NCBI RefSeq assembly: GCF_000346465.2
Contig: NC_034010.1
Location: forward strand, 12,072,945-12,136,944
DNA from: Prunus persica
Taxonomy: Eukaryota; Streptophyta; Magnoliopsida; Rosales; Rosaceae
Direction: 5' to 3'
DNA: 64,000 nucleotides
In this document: positions 43,300 through 55,923 of the stretch, one piece after another
Numbering within the stretch: the first letter of the stretch is position 1
Layout: each line of letters begins with the position of its first letter
Program-made: the position numbers and the translations under genes
The notes under the pieces: model-generated
Databases searched by the model: none
Seen by the model: only the letters and a program-made list of their open reading frames with translations
What the model was told of the DNA's origin: nothing

Positions 43300-44777
43300 A
43301 TATTAATCCATGTTTTATTATGATTGTCGACAATGTAAAGAAAGATTGGCCAAACTGGAATAGGTAGTCCAGTAAATTGAATATTTTTGGAAAACGTGGA
43401 AGGAATGGACTAGAGTTCGAACACCAAAAGATATGAAATTGTATAGGTTACAAATCGGTATTGGTGATGAAGTGAAATAAAATCATTTGATATGGCCAAA
43501 TGTATCCATGCAAAGACAAACTTTTTATGATATTCTCGTAGTATATTATATAGATGCATCCATGTTTACTACATATTTATGAAGATTTACATTTATATGA
43601 AAATCTAAAAAGATTATGAAGTGTTTGAAGCATATCGTCAGAAACGATCTCTTTTGAAGAATACATAAGAATAAGTTCTAAGAGAGATGTAAAGTGCTAT
43701 ATATTATATAAATTGTTCAAAGAAAAAGAAGTTAAGGAGCCCGAAGCTCAATGTATGTATTCAAATATCATGAAATGAAAGCGATCTAATTGCCTTAGTG
43801 AGTACTTTGATTGAATTATGAGTTCGAGATTAAGTTCAATATCGTTGCAATGTATTCAAATTTTTAAAGAAATTTTCAGAATATTTAGGTCTCTTGAAGA
43901 GCCTATGACATGCTAGCATAGTACACACAAATTTATATGAATAGCTTATTACATTATGCAATTATATACTCTTGTCCTGGTAACGGTAACGTATGAGTTT
44001 TCTTATATTATTATTTTGATGATATTATAGAATATGATGTTATTTTAAGAATTGTTAATATGAAAGGATTTTTGAAAATAGTCTAGATATTTTTGGTATT
44101 ACTCTACCTCAACAGGGATTCAAAGAAATGATATACATACATCCGCCAATGATGCTATTGAAGAAATTTTAATCCAAGCATTACCAAAGCCCGCTTTGCA
44201 GGAGGAAAATGAGATATCAATATTATTTGTGTTGCATCTTCAAATAGTTTAAGTTTGTCGTCATCACGGGGAGTAATTCAACATGGGGAGCATTCAACAA
44301 TTTTCTACATACAAGAAATATGTGTTCTGTACTCTTTTCCCTTCGACTGGGTTTTTGTCCCATCGGGTTTTTCCTAGCAAGGATTTACGAGGTCCAACAC
44401 CATATCAATAATCCAGAAGAATGGTGCACTCTTTATCCCTTCGCTTAGGTTTTGTCCCATTGGATTTTTCGAGCAAGGTTTTTAATGAGGCAATTATGTC
44501 AATTGTATGGTAGACATCCAAGGGGGAGTGTTGCAAATGCATGAGTTGGTAGATGACCACCATACCTCTTAGCATACACCATTTCTAATTCTATGTAACC
44601 TATACACTAAATACCATAATTATGGGCTTGTAATTTATGAGTTATTAATGTCTTCTTATCATTGTAAGCCTATAAATAAGAGGTCTTATCAGGATAAGAC
44701 ATACATGTTGATTGAACAATTTCTATTGTCTTTCTCTACTCTTCATTTCTCTCTACAAATTCCCTTCGTTATATAAC
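43300..44777 (+). mobile_element. Decayed LTR retrotransposon remnant, probably Copia
   Basis: The right end is clear: ccaagggggag (purine tract) at 44518-44528, then an LTR-like block at 44529-44777 with TG...CA ends and a TATA motif (cctataaataag). Upstream, the phrase gttttgtcccat-gg-tttttc occurs twice (about 44339-44395 and 44436-44500); this is typical of the region before the 3' LTR in some plant Copia elements. No pol motif can be read with confidence and no 5' LTR was found, so the left boundary is arbitrary. Confidence 0.5.
44529..44777 (+). repeat. 3' LTR of the decayed element
   Basis: Begins tgttgcaaatgcatgag directly after the purine tract and ends ttatataaca. There is a TATA box about 170 bp in. 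Confidence 0.6.
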
Positions 44778-46559
44778 ATTATTGAAATTACCTGTAGGAT
44801 GACTAAGAATGCCTAGAAGAGGGTAAATGGGCCAATTAAATATTATAATCAATAAACAAAAACTAAACTTCGGTAGCAAGATTGATATGACTTATCAATC
44901 TTGAAATATGTTGAACATAAAATAAAGAAACACGCAGATAATTATTTTAAGTGGTAAAACCCCACCTCTGGGGAAAATCCACAGGACTCCTCAGTCCAAC
45001 ACAAATCTACTATAGAACAATGATTCCAAGAAGTACTCACACACTTATCCTAGACATGTTCTAGATAATGTTTACCGACTTCTTCATAACTCAACTTCTG
45101 TCACGGGATGATCTTCGACACTCCTTATGTTGAACGCAATATTGGTCGCAACTGCTTCAAGCTCACAGGAGGATAAACGCCACAACAGTCTTGGTACCCT
45201 CAACTGTATGCATCACCGACATGCATATGAATGCAATATGAATGATGAAAGGATTTAATAGATCACCAAGCAAACAAGGAACACTTGATGACTTATCTAA
45301 ACAATATGCACGACAGCTTTCTAAAAACTAATTCAATATGCCCAAAAGTTCAACACATTGAACAACTCTGTATTTGAAAAGAAAACCGCACCTTTTTATT
45401 CAATACATGTTTTCTCTTGAAGAAAAGAAACCCAAGAGACCATTAATTCTCTCCAACTATGACTCTACAACCTAGTCCAATTTATGCTCTTCATTAAGGC
45501 GCCAACCAGAAGACAAAATACTATCCAATTATGAATATGAATGATTCAATATGGACTCAAAGTGATGACACCAAAACGCTCTAGGAAAGTAATCTTAAGA
45601 GATAAAATCTAATCCTATTAAAAATAGGATTAACATAAAAATATTTGATTGAAAATAACTCCAACTAGGAATCCTATAATGAATGCATGATTATGTCATG
45701 ATTTACCTGAAATCAGCTTCTTCATATCAATCAAGTCATACTACGAAAATCCGGATTGAATGTGTTGCTCCAAAACTTCCAGTAAACAATTCACACACTA
45801 ATTCTCAACCTATACTAGAGTCTAAGAAATGACTATATAATTTTCATACTAACAATTATGCACTTTGCTATGACTTCAAGTATCATGTACTCAATTTTCC
45901 CATGCCCACCATGTTTCCTCTTTATCTTTTTGACATATGTGCTCTCGCTTAACATAAACTTAACTATGTTAAGTCTCTTAGCATTTATTAAAAATAATAT
46001 AAATAATAATAAATAAGCAACGACTGGTTTCTTTCGTTCATCTACTCTACAACCACCATGTTCTCCCCACTGCCCCAAAGCCTCCCTATCTCTCTTTGAG
46101 GACTATAACATTGTTGGTATGTTCTGCCACCAAGAAGAGAACCGGCAAGTTCCTAGACATGACTAATGTGAGAGCAAATATATTCAACGTCCAATTCGGC
46201 GATGCCATGTGGAAAATAAGGTTGCCCTAAAATTATATTAGTTAAACCAATTAATCTGGTTTATTAGAATAATAAACATGGGAGTTATCGTATTTAGACA
46301 ATGGAGTAATGACACTAAATCTCATTGATTATCTCCATCCAATTATTCAAGAAATGAATAATTATATTAAAAGAGTATTATTCCCTCCTTAATTGGCAAA
46401 AGAAATGTTACAAAAAAGGAATGGAAGGTAGAGACAAAGAAGGTAACTTAATTCTGAAAACCGTAGAGAAACACTCTCTTATGGCTCTAGCCCCCACTCT
46501 CTTTCTTTTCCTAAAAAGAAAGCTTCATCTTTTTAGTTAAAGCTGTATCTTCCAAAGAC
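44778..46559. other. Unassigned repeat-like region
   Basis: No gene recognised on either strand. The segment near 44955-44990 has the look of a dispersed repeat, but I cannot name it. Confidence 0.45.
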
Positions 46560-46569
46560 TATTTAATAA

Positions 46570-49500
46570 CTTAGGCATCAGATGACCTTTGACCAATAAT
46601 CCTTGGCTGTGCTCTGTTGACCACCATTTATTTTGCAGGATTCGAGGAAGAAGACGATCAAGAGATGCGAGGATTTTCTCCGAATATTCAAGGGAAGGAT
46701 TTTGCACAAACAAATTGGTGAGAAAATTCTTATTTGAACAATATTTACCCTAATAAACTTGACTAACCAAAGATGCATGGTTGCAAAGGATGCGCCAACA
46801 CTGCTTAGCCAATAAAGCTTGATTAAAATAATCGAAATCTTGAAAACCCAAGCCACCATATTTTTATGACGACAAAGAGAACTTCATTTAACCCAATGTA
46901 TCCCTCTTTAATTGCGCCTTTTACCCACCAAAAATTAGCACACAGAGAAGATAATTCTTTGCAAAATCCTTTAGGCACATGAAAAGCACTCATAGAATAA
47001 GACGAAATAGCTTGAACCACCGCCTTTAATAAAACCTCATTCCCTCCTGTCCAGAGAGATTTTTCCTTCCAACCATTAAGCCTACTCCAAATACGATCAT
47101 GCACTGAATTAGAAAGCTCCCAATGCCCTCGACTAACCATTGTAGGCAAACCTAAATATCTTTCATGGCAAGCAACAACCGGTATACCAAGCACATTGGC
47201 CATCACATCTATGATTATCTGTTGGGCATTAGGGCTAAAAGATAAATTTGATTTATGTAAATTAATTTGTTGACCATATACTTCCTCACAAAAGAGAAAA
47301 TTTCTAGCAAGATAAAGCACACATCCTCCTTCAATTCAAGAAAAGGAAGGCTATCATTTGCAAACAACATATGTGAAATACATGGACCGGTCCTGCACAT
47401 ATTCCTAATAATTTCCCATTGAATATCGCTTGATGTAAAAGGTCCAAGAAAGCTTTAGCACGAATAATAAATGAATAAGGTGAAAGAAGATAACCATGTC
47501 ATAAACTCCTTTGTGGGATAATGAACCTAAATGGATGCCCATTCTAGAGTACCGAGAACGACACATATTGCAGACAATCCATGATTCGAACAACAAAATT
47601 TGAAGCAAAACCTAATCGCAATATCATGGCCTCCAAGAAACACCATTCTACCCGGTCATAAGCCTTAGCCATATCTAATTTGGTAGTCATTGTCACTTGT
47701 TGATCGTCCTTCAATTTCTTAACGGAATGCATAGTTTCAAAAGCAACTAGTACATTGTCTAAAATATTGCGACGAGGAACAAAGCATTATGTGTATCATG
47801 AATGACTTCAAGTATAATCAAATTTAGATGATTAACAAAAGTTTTTGCCACCAACTTGTAGATAACTGTACATAAACTTATATTCCTAAACTGTTCAAGG
47901 AGTTTTAACCTTTAGAATAAGAGCAATCACAGTGTGATTATGAGGACGAACACTAGACTCACCATTCAAAATTGTTTAAAAAGATGCACTGACAGTGTCC
48001 CCAAAAATATGTCAATATCGTCGATAAAAAAAAGGGTTGGCATGCCATCAGTTGCGAAACAGTTCATGATTGTCTAACCATATCCTCACACCTTTCCTCA
48101 GGGTCCATATCTCTTCAAACTGGACACGGTGCCCTTTTTTTTTATGATGGGAAGCAACACCAGGTGGATCTATCAAAAGTTCAAGAAGCAGAGGTTTGTG
48201 GTCAGAACTAGAGATGATCAGATGGTGACAAACAACATGCACAAAAGAAGACATTACATCCATATTTGCTAAACCTCGGTCAAGTTGCTCTTCTACCAAA
48301 GCCTCACCAACCCATTGATCAAGTTGCTCTACTACAGTGATTTTTTTAACAAAATATTTTAACTCTCCCTCGCATCCTTCTCTCTTCTCTCTCGCGATAA
48401 TCACTCTCGTCGTTTCTTTTCCTCCATCAATTCCTTCTACATCCTCAATCTCTGCCGCCATCTTCTTTTTCCTCCATCTCTACCGCCATCTTCTCCTAAA
48501 CCCCAAAAATTAGAACCAACAAAACATAATTTCTTAGCCCTCTTTTGATATCTCTGATTCGATTTGATTAGAATCCATAGCTAAAGACGCGATGGGCCAT
48601 TTCAACCTCTCGGACTTCATCGTCTCCATTATCCTCTGCGTCATTGTCTCTGTTCCTTTCTCTCTCTGTCTCTCTCCCTCACCCAGTCTCAGTGAGTGAG
48701 TTGAGTGAGAGAAAAAAATATTTTCTCTCGCTCTTTGGCCTCATCCACCTTCAAGAGACACAAGATAGGTAATTTTCCGTTTGATTTTGAGTTGAGGTTT
48801 GGAATTTTGAATTAAGGTTTCTCTTTTTGGGTTAAGGTTTCGATTTCGAATTAGGGTTTCAATCAGCAATTGGGAGATGTTCATCAATGGGCTTGTGATA
48901 GGGAATTACAAGAGTTACATATTTAAGTATTTGATCTCTCTTTGACGATTACAAAGCACTAGACCTTCTCTACAATTTGTTTTTAGCCCAAAAAAGTTGT
49001 AAACTACTCAAACATATATGAAGCTTTTGCTATACAGTTTTGTTTGTGTCTTCATTTTTGTTTTTGTTTGAGTCAAGCAGTTTTGTTTCTTGGTTTTGAG
49101 TAAATGCAAAGTCTTTGAGGTATAAGTTCTTTTCAAATCTGAAATTTATGGTGGTGGTGGTTCATTTTTGTATTAAACCTGTAAATGGCGTGGTTTCGTT
49201 ACTTTTGAATTTTGTTTTTGGATTAATGAACGCTTTTCTTCCATTTCCGTATTCTTTTAGAAGTTTGTTGGGTTGAATTTAGATTTGCTATTGTTTTGAT
49301 AGTTTGAGTCTAATGCGTTGTTTGGTTACTAAGAAAATGTACTACCAGAGTAAAGCATTTTGCATTTGCTAAGCTTTACCAAAATAGAGTACATAGTCTA
49401 CATTTTGTCTTGTTGATCTAGTTTCTTTTAGGTTCACAAAGTCCCCATTTTTGTTATGTTCTGTGATTATGATGAAACATAATTATAATTAAATTATAAT

Positions 49501-52250
49501 TAAAAAATTAATTATGGAATTAATATTGATATATATAAATATTGTATTGGGCTTTTAAATATGATTTAAAGGAAATGGACAAAATAGCCCAAAAAGCTAC
49601 TGGGCCCAAGGGATAAGTGGCATAAGATGACATGACTTATGGACCAAATGGAGTCCTAAATACCTACCCAATTGCCTTTTGTGTTGTCCTATATAAGCAA
49701 GTGTTGGAGAAAACCTAGCTAGGGTTTTTTGGTTTCCTACTTTGGTTGATGAGTGATCATCTTTGTATCTCATCTTCCATAAAACAAAAATTGGTCCAAT
49801 CAAGAAGTAGACTAGCATCCATACTTCTTGATTGCCTTCTCTTCATCTCTAGGATCATTTGGTGTGGTGAGGTAGAAGACTCCAATCTTAGAGCCTTAAG
49901 GTGAAGGAGTCAAAATCAAGATAAACAAAAGGCTTTTCCAACAAAGGTGTTCATTCTTGAGAAATCAAGAAAAGGTCATCAAGGGTAAAAATCTATTCCC
50001 TTTTTCTTTTTTCTATTTGTGTTCAAAGAGACTAGGCTAAGATACTTGGTTTAAAATGAAAAAGGTTTACCTCAACTAGTATAAACAAAATGAATCCGCC
50101 ATTTAGAATTTTTTTGTTGTATAGGTTGTGGGTAAAGTTCATTTCCTAAGCAGTAGATGCATATTTCCTTCAATCATCAGAGGCATATTGTGGATGGTGA
50201 GTGGTCTCTGTCTCCATGGTTTGATTACACATGGGCTAAGAATCTTAGGTTTGAAAAGATTTCGTTTTGTTATTCTTCGGGTTGAAAATTTACCTCATTG
50301 ACCCTATAATAATTTTGTTTTTGGAGTTGTATTCCTCTTTTGTTTGTAATCCGACTATGGAATGCGGATATTATTGCAATGCATTGTTTTTGGAGTTTTT
50401 TTTTTTTTTTTTGGGAGTTGTATTATTGCAATCCGATTATGGAATGTGGATAATATGGAAACTGAAAATTTTTCAATGAACTGCTTAATTGATTATAGTC
50501 TTCAATTTGGGCTTCAATTTCTTCAGATTTTAGAGATCTCTCTTTAGGTTTATTTGGCTTGACTGGAAAGTTGGTATTTGATAGATTCTTGGTGAAAGTA
50601 ATGTATATAGTTTTTCCTAATCTTATATCTCTTTTTGTTTAATTTCAGTATGCGAGAAGTGGGAAAAAGAAGGAATTTTACACCCAAACGCAATTGGACT
50701 AGGTTCGAGATGAATGGTCATGTCATGTGCTAGACTGGATTTGAGTTTGAACATTCTCCTTGTTGTTTTGGTAGTATTTTGCTTATATATGTATGGATGA
50801 TGGATGGATTTTGGTTTAATGGCAGGGGAACTCATAAGTTTACCTATATAAGTATGTTTTTTGATGTTGCAATAGGAATATATATGAAATGGATGTGATG
50901 CCTATATATTTTGAGACAGAAACCAAGTAAAATGTGATGTGAAACATGGAAATTTCTTATCAGAAGGGTCAATAATATTTATAGAAAGTCAAATCATTTG
51001 TAGGCTTTCCACTTTAGCATAAACACAAAAAACGAAGGCATAGACCATAATTTGCCATAGCAGTAGCATCTTTTCTGATGTGGTAAGTCATAATACGCAT
51101 CAGTATAATCAAAACCTTGATGCTATAATGAGTATTTAGCATCAGTGTTAATATATTCCCTGATGCTGCATAGGAGGTCAACGCCCTTTTGGCATATGGT
51201 AACAACTTACGCATCGGAGATTATGTAAATAGCGATGCCGTAAATAATCTTTAGCAACGGATAATATCCAAAGCATATGACTATATCATAAGCATCGGTT
51301 CCCAATACTTCGGTTCTTAGGTACCTTTAGCAACGGATATTATCCGTTGCTAAAAATCAATTTTCACATAGTGGTCTCTTGCAAGAACACAAAATCAAGG
51401 CTATGCTCCTTGAGGAAATTCCGAGGAGCCCTGAAAGTCCAGGGATTTCTAAGACCACGGACGTTCCAACTAAGAAGTTTCATGTATTTGGGTGGGACTG
51501 ACCCACCAATTGGTCCTATATTGAAGACTGTAACGAAAAAGGAGAATCGGGGTTACCTCTAATTTGCTTAAGCAAAGGAGATGAGGCAATATCGGCAGTG
51601 TCAGAAAGCCTCTTAACATGACTTCAGCACACCCACCTAAAGTGGAACATTTAGAAGATACAAAACCTTTTGGGTGTGTAAAGTGTTTAGGGAGAAATTG
51701 TACTGGAGATTCGTTAGACAGAGCAAGGGAAAGCAAAGAAGCTTTTTAAAGGGCTCAAGTTTGGGTGATAGCAGGGGCTTATTAGCCATTAGATCAGAAA
51801 TACCAAAATCAAAAAGACCACATTGTCCATGAGGACATGTCAAAAAGCAATTGCTCAGTAAACATTTATGATTAAGTAACCATCGAAGCACCAGCAACTG
51901 CCGGTAACAGCTATATGAGATCCTCACCATGAACCACCGGTTGTGTCACTGTATCAGGATGACCAACAGGAGAGAGAAGAGGCAGGAAATCTGAGAATGA
52001 TCGGCCACTACCTTTACCCTGACGTGAACCGAAGAAAGGGGACATCTCAACAATATATTTCATCCAAGTACCATAGGGCTTTCCTTCCTCAACACATAGA
52101 GTATTTGGAGGCTGCGAACAATCACTAATCCCATGGAAAAGACAATCGTAATTATGGGAAAAAGCTGGAAGACGTTCATCGGTGAAATCCACCCAACAAG
52201 GAGTATCATGAGTAAAAAAGATATTCATTCCCCTTAAAAGGAGAAAAACT
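46570..52250 (-). mobile_element. L1-type LINE, degenerate, split by a later insertion
   Basis: Read from high to low coordinates: an ORF1 C-terminal piece (51911-52250, with WVDFTDERLPAF and LYGTWM-like text), the start of ORF2 endonuclease (51483 down to 51374, MKLLSWNVRGLRNPW... FLQET), then a 3-kb interruption, the endonuclease end (48290 down to 48170, LDRGLAN and SDHKPLLLEL), reverse transcriptase (47700 down to 47200, KLDMAKAYDRVEW, then LFANDSLPF) and the downstream region (WERYLGLPT-like, KEKSLWTGGNEVLLKAVVQAI, SAFHVPKG). The catalytic FADD motif reads FAND and many frameshifts are present, so it is dead. About 130 endonuclease residues are also missing. Confidence 0.8.
48330..51373. 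mobile_element. Putative CACTA-type element inserted in the LINE
   Basis: The right end, read inward on the minus strand, starts CACTATGTGAAAATTG and is followed by a 14-bp inverted pair (tttagcaacggata / tatccgttgctaaa, 51326-51354). Short gcatcgg/gcatcag motifs repeat over 51060-51300 like CACTA subterminal repeats. It lies exactly at the interruption of the LINE endonuclease. The left end is less sure: tactacagtgattttttt at 48330 is only a weak match. I saw no transposase inside; an ATG-led frame near 48591 (GHFNLSDFIVSIILC) and a TATA-containing repeat block near 49480-49900 are unexplained passengers. Confidence 0.5.
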
Positions 52251-52381
52251 CTCATGTAACAGGGATAACACTTTTTGCTATCCTCAGCCAATAATGCAAT
52301 GACACGTAGGATAACTTTTTTACGTGTCATTGCATTATTGGTCGGGGATAGCAAAACAGTGCTATTCCCGTTACATGTAAG
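52251..52381. mobile_element. Foldback MITE
   Basis: Two arms of about 60 bp (52251-52310 and 52320-52381) are reverse complements with a few mismatches and a loop of about ten bases. The shared arm text includes catgtaac, tttgctatcc and caataatgcaatgacacgta. It sits at the outer end of the LINE fragment and carries no gene. Confidence 0.85.
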
Positions 52382-52408
52382 TTTTTTTGTCTCAAAAGAG
52401 GTTTTTTA

Positions 52409-52695
52409 TCTATATATATAAAGCAAAAGGCAGAGAATGGTGAAACATTCAAAATACCAGAAAATGCCCTTGGTTAATGCAAATATTAAGAATTAAAATT
52501 ATTAATTAAATGAGGATAATATGGTAAATTCACAATTTTTCATATTTAAAAAATTAAAATTAAAAGAAAATTCAGATAATGGATCCTATTTTTATGGAAC
52601 ACAACTATCCATTATCTTTTTTAATTCTAAAATAAATTTAAATTTTTAAAAAAAAAACCTCTCGCAGGCGCAGAAGCGCGTGCAGAGAGGCTAGT
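52409..52695 (+). mobile_element. Small non-autonomous Helitron
   Basis: Begins TC (tctatatatataaagc), ends CTAGT (CTRRT class) and is inserted between A (52408) and T (52696). A GC-rich hairpin (cctctcgcaggcgc paired with gcgcgtgcagagagg, 52658-52690) lies directly before the CTAGT end. All four are Helitron hallmarks. At 287 bp it has no RepHel gene and depends on an autonomous partner. Confidence 0.88.
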
Positions 52696-53899
52696 TATTA
52701 TTATTATTATTTTATTATATATATAATAATTTTAATAGTTTTATTTAAAATTAACAAAGTTAAGTCACATGTCAAAAAAAACAAGGAAGAAACAGGTGGG
52801 ACACAGTAAAAATAGATACATGAAAATTGACTCCCAATGTTGGCTACATATTAAGTTAAGTTTTCTTACATCTCCTACAAATTTTTTGAAATCATTTAAG
52901 CTATTATATTATTCTAACCACATAACATTTACTTAATTTGCTTTCCGTTTTATCATTTTACGTAATGATTAGTTCTTTTTTTCCTTTATGAATGGGGTAG
53001 TGGAAATTCGAACTTGAAACCTTTTATAACCTAAAAAAGAAAAGTACCATTAGACCAAATAACTAGTTTGGTGATAATCTAACTCTTTGTAAATTAAACA
53101 AAACAAAACTCTTTGAAAATTAAACAATAAAGTCCTTCTTTTTTGTCAAAGTTAGAAAGGGAAATGGGAGAAACTCACACACACATATATTATGGGGGCT
53201 TGAATCGAGGACCACTTGAAATCACATCAAAAAACTTGGCCAATCCAATTGGATTGGATTTCAAGTAAACAATCGCCTTGAAAAATTCGTGATTCTCTCA
53301 ATGCAAGACTCCTTAGAAATTAAACAAAGTCCTATTTCAAGTAACTATTTACCTTGAGCATTTCGTGATTCACTCGATGCAACACTTTAAGATAAAGTCT
53401 AGATACATGCAATCTCTCACCCTCCAAAATAGAAGTATTTTATACTTATACCTTTTTAAAATTATTTAGGCTGAATTAATTATATTGTCCCTTAAGACTA
53501 TGATTAAATTCCACATTACCTCTTGAACGTCGTGATGACTCACATTGCTTCATTAAACAAAGTTTATTGTCAAGTTCCTAAATAAATCTGTCAAAATCGA
53601 TGAAGTGAGTCCTACATGGCTCCTCTAATTTTTTTCACGCATGAGCCACATCAGTGACTTTGACAAAAAGTGACTTGATCATGGATTGTGGGGAAGGATA
53701 AAGTGAAACACGAAACATCTGCCAATGGAACAAGACGAACATTGACTTATCTTATGGAATCTGTGATGTTGCTTACACTTCTAACTTCGATTATTGCTCA
53801 ACTTTTGCTCACATTTCGATCAAAAGACCTCCCGAAGCCGGTCCACGGTTGAGAACTTGTCTTACTGGACTGGACCAACGTTCCTTTCAACAACCCAAT

Positions 53900-53900
<1 letters not shown>
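52696..53900. other. Intergenic region upstream of the nsLTP-like gene
   Basis: No gene. Two minus-strand SINE-like stretches are visible: 52980-53085 (B-box-like aagttcgaatttcc on the minus strand, A-box-like ttggtctaatggta) and a weaker one near 53170-53270. The rest is unremarkable. Confidence 0.5.

Positions 53901-53903
<3 letters not shown>

Positions 53904-53932
<29 letters not shown>
53904..53932. repeat. TA dinucleotide microsatellite
   Basis: An alternating TA run about 85 bp upstream of the nsLTP-like start, overlapping its probable promoter. TATA-like sequences follow at 53932-53946 and 53981-53990. Confidence 0.9.
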
Positions 53933-53935
<3 letters not shown>

Positions 53936-54016
53936 ATAAGTTCTATAATATCTAACCCCACATTAAAACAAAAGCATCACATATAAAATACAAATTAATT
54001 AATTAATTAGTGATTG

Positions 54017-54364
54017 ATGGCTCAGCTTTTTGCTTGTGTAAGCATCTTTCTCTTAGTTTGTGGATCGGCCAATGCTCAAGCAACCCAGTTCTGTGCTTAT
54101 GCCTGGAATGAATTCAGCAATTGCCTGAGGTTTGTTACAGGCTTATATTCTGACCCCTCAGCCCAGTGTTGTGAGTCGATGAGGACATTGAACATGAAGG
54201 CCAAAAGTGGTGGGGTAGCTCCTCGGAATATATGTCAGTGCATTGAGGACATGGCTTCTGTATATGGAATTCCTTTTGTAGCCTCCATTATCCAAGATCT
54301 TCCCATGAAATGCAATGAGCATCTTAGTTTTCCTATTTCTAATAGCATGAATTGCACCCAGTAA
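54017..54364 (+). CDS. Secreted 8-cysteine lipid-transfer-like protein
   Basis: A 115-residue intronless frame with a clear signal peptide (MAQLFACVSIFLLVCGSANA, cleavage near residue 20) and the eight-cysteine motif of plant lipid-transfer/AAI-domain proteins: C-X9-C-X14-CC-X20-CXC-X23-C-X13-C. These form four disulfides around a hydrophobic cavity and are secreted to the cell wall. The CXC centre residue is Gln. The mature size of about 95 residues fits nsLTPs. There is no GPI-anchor tail. The first ATG of the frame was chosen; the leader upstream is TATA-rich. The lipid ligand and role (defence, cuticle, signalling) cannot be told from sequence. A CT microsatellite starts at the stop codon. 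Confidence 0.85.
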   Translation: MAQLFACVSIFLLVCGSANAQATQFCAYAWNEFSNCLRFVTGLYSDPSAQCCESMRTLNMKAKSGGVAPRNICQCIEDMASVYGIPFVASIIQDLPMKCNEHLSFPISNSMNCTQ

Positions 54365-54365
54365 C

Positions 54366-55655
54366 TCTCTCTCTCTCTCTCTAGCCCTTGTCAATTATGT
54401 GGGTATTGGTATGGTTAATTATGTTGGGTTCCATATTAAAATTCGTTATCAAGTATTCTCGAAATAGGAAATGGGATTAACTAGAATGGAGTAGTTGATC
54501 CAATTCCAATTTCTTGATTGGCTTTTCCGACTCCTGTAAATAAATACTCTACCAAAAAAACAATATTAATTTGGTCACCAACATCCGTACATGATGAGTG
54601 GCTAAAGGCACTATTGCTGGTGCATAATAGTACAATGTGGTTGTTAGCTATTATTGTTTTCTTGTAGTGATCGGTATAATTAATTAAGTAAATTTAGGTT
54701 TTACTCATAAAAAAACTTTCACTTTTGGAAAAAGCCAAAGCTTTTTGAAAAAAGACGGAATAACCTCTCAACTTTCAAACCAAAGACATGCAAATGTAAA
54801 GGATTTCTTAGGAAATCAAAAAATAAATAAGGGCAATTTTGTCCATTTTTGCTTCTTTTAAAAATTTTCTCTCTCCTTTGGGCTTTTCCAAAATCTCATC
54901 TAACACGATCTCATAAATAATTAGTAAGGTAACCAGTATAAGCAGCCACTGGTTGATCTCTTCATATACTAGTAGGAAATTGAAAATAAATAAATAATGT
55001 AAAACAATGTTCTTGCTACACTAGGCATTAGTTAATGTGTACTTCTCTTGACGTCCTAAATTTGCGAGAAATATTTATAGAACATATATATGTATATGCC
55101 TCTCGTAAAGTCAATGGTGCTGCTCACCGGATTGCCCAATTTAGTCTTCGTGAAAGAAGCTCTGGCTCAATGTATTTAGCATATATGGTACTCTTTTCTG
55201 TCTCAAAATTTTATTCCGCATAGCTCTTTCTCTGAAGATTTTAATGAGGTTACATGCCGACTCTATTGTATTTGGAATTTGTTTCCAATGAAGTCATCAG
55301 GACAGAGTAATGATGCATGACATTATTTCCGCCTACTCCTTACAAGGGTTTGAATTGAGAATTATCATGTGTCCTCTGCCGATCAGTATTGCGCTTTGCA
55401 ACGCACACATGTCTAACATGTGATTGGCCCACATGTCTAACAACGGGAAATAAAACATTTTCTGCGTTTCAATTCAATGTTTTCTTATTTGCCAAAGAAA
55501 AAAAAATTCAATGTTTTGTTAATTTTCTACATCCACGTGGATGCTTAAAAAGAGAGTGAATTCAGAGTCGCTCTGGGCGACTCGGAATAGCTTTGCTCCT
55601 TGACCACAATAGTCATTTGAAGTAATTACTTTTACAAGGTACATTTCAAAACACA

Positions 55656-55696
<41 letters not shown>

Positions 55697-55906
55697 CGAC
55701 TGACACGTGGCAACTAAAGAGAGATACATCTCACTGCACAATCATGTCGAACTCAACCCTTTCGAAGAAGTAAAGAGCTGACTATTTACTTGCCACCATA
55801 ACAAAGAGAAAGCACGCTGAGCATTGTACTGTCGAGAGGTCGAGAGGTCGAGAGGTCCTTCCAATACTCAAGATACCTTCGTACACATGAGCCACATTTC
55901 CAATAC
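54366..55906. other. Intergenic region with a LINE RNase H-like relic
   Basis: Mostly uninformative. 55035-55220 on + reads YVYASRKVNGAAHRIAQFSL, the end of the RNase H-like (RVT_3) domain found in plant LINE-derived sequences. A CT microsatellite lies at 55658-55694, and a short cgagaggt tandem repeat at 55830-55858 begins the duplication next to the BASS4 stop. Confidence 0.5.
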
Positions 55907-55923
55907 TCAATATACCTTTGTAC
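55835..55923. repeat. Partial duplication of the BASS4 last-exon end
   Basis: The segment caatactcaa-atacctt-gtac at 55900-55923, which holds the BASS4 stop codon, is repeated at 55861-55883. Beside it the 8-9 bp unit tcgagaggt is tandemly repeated three times. The duplicate lies in the 3' UTR, so coding is unaffected. Confidence 0.75.
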
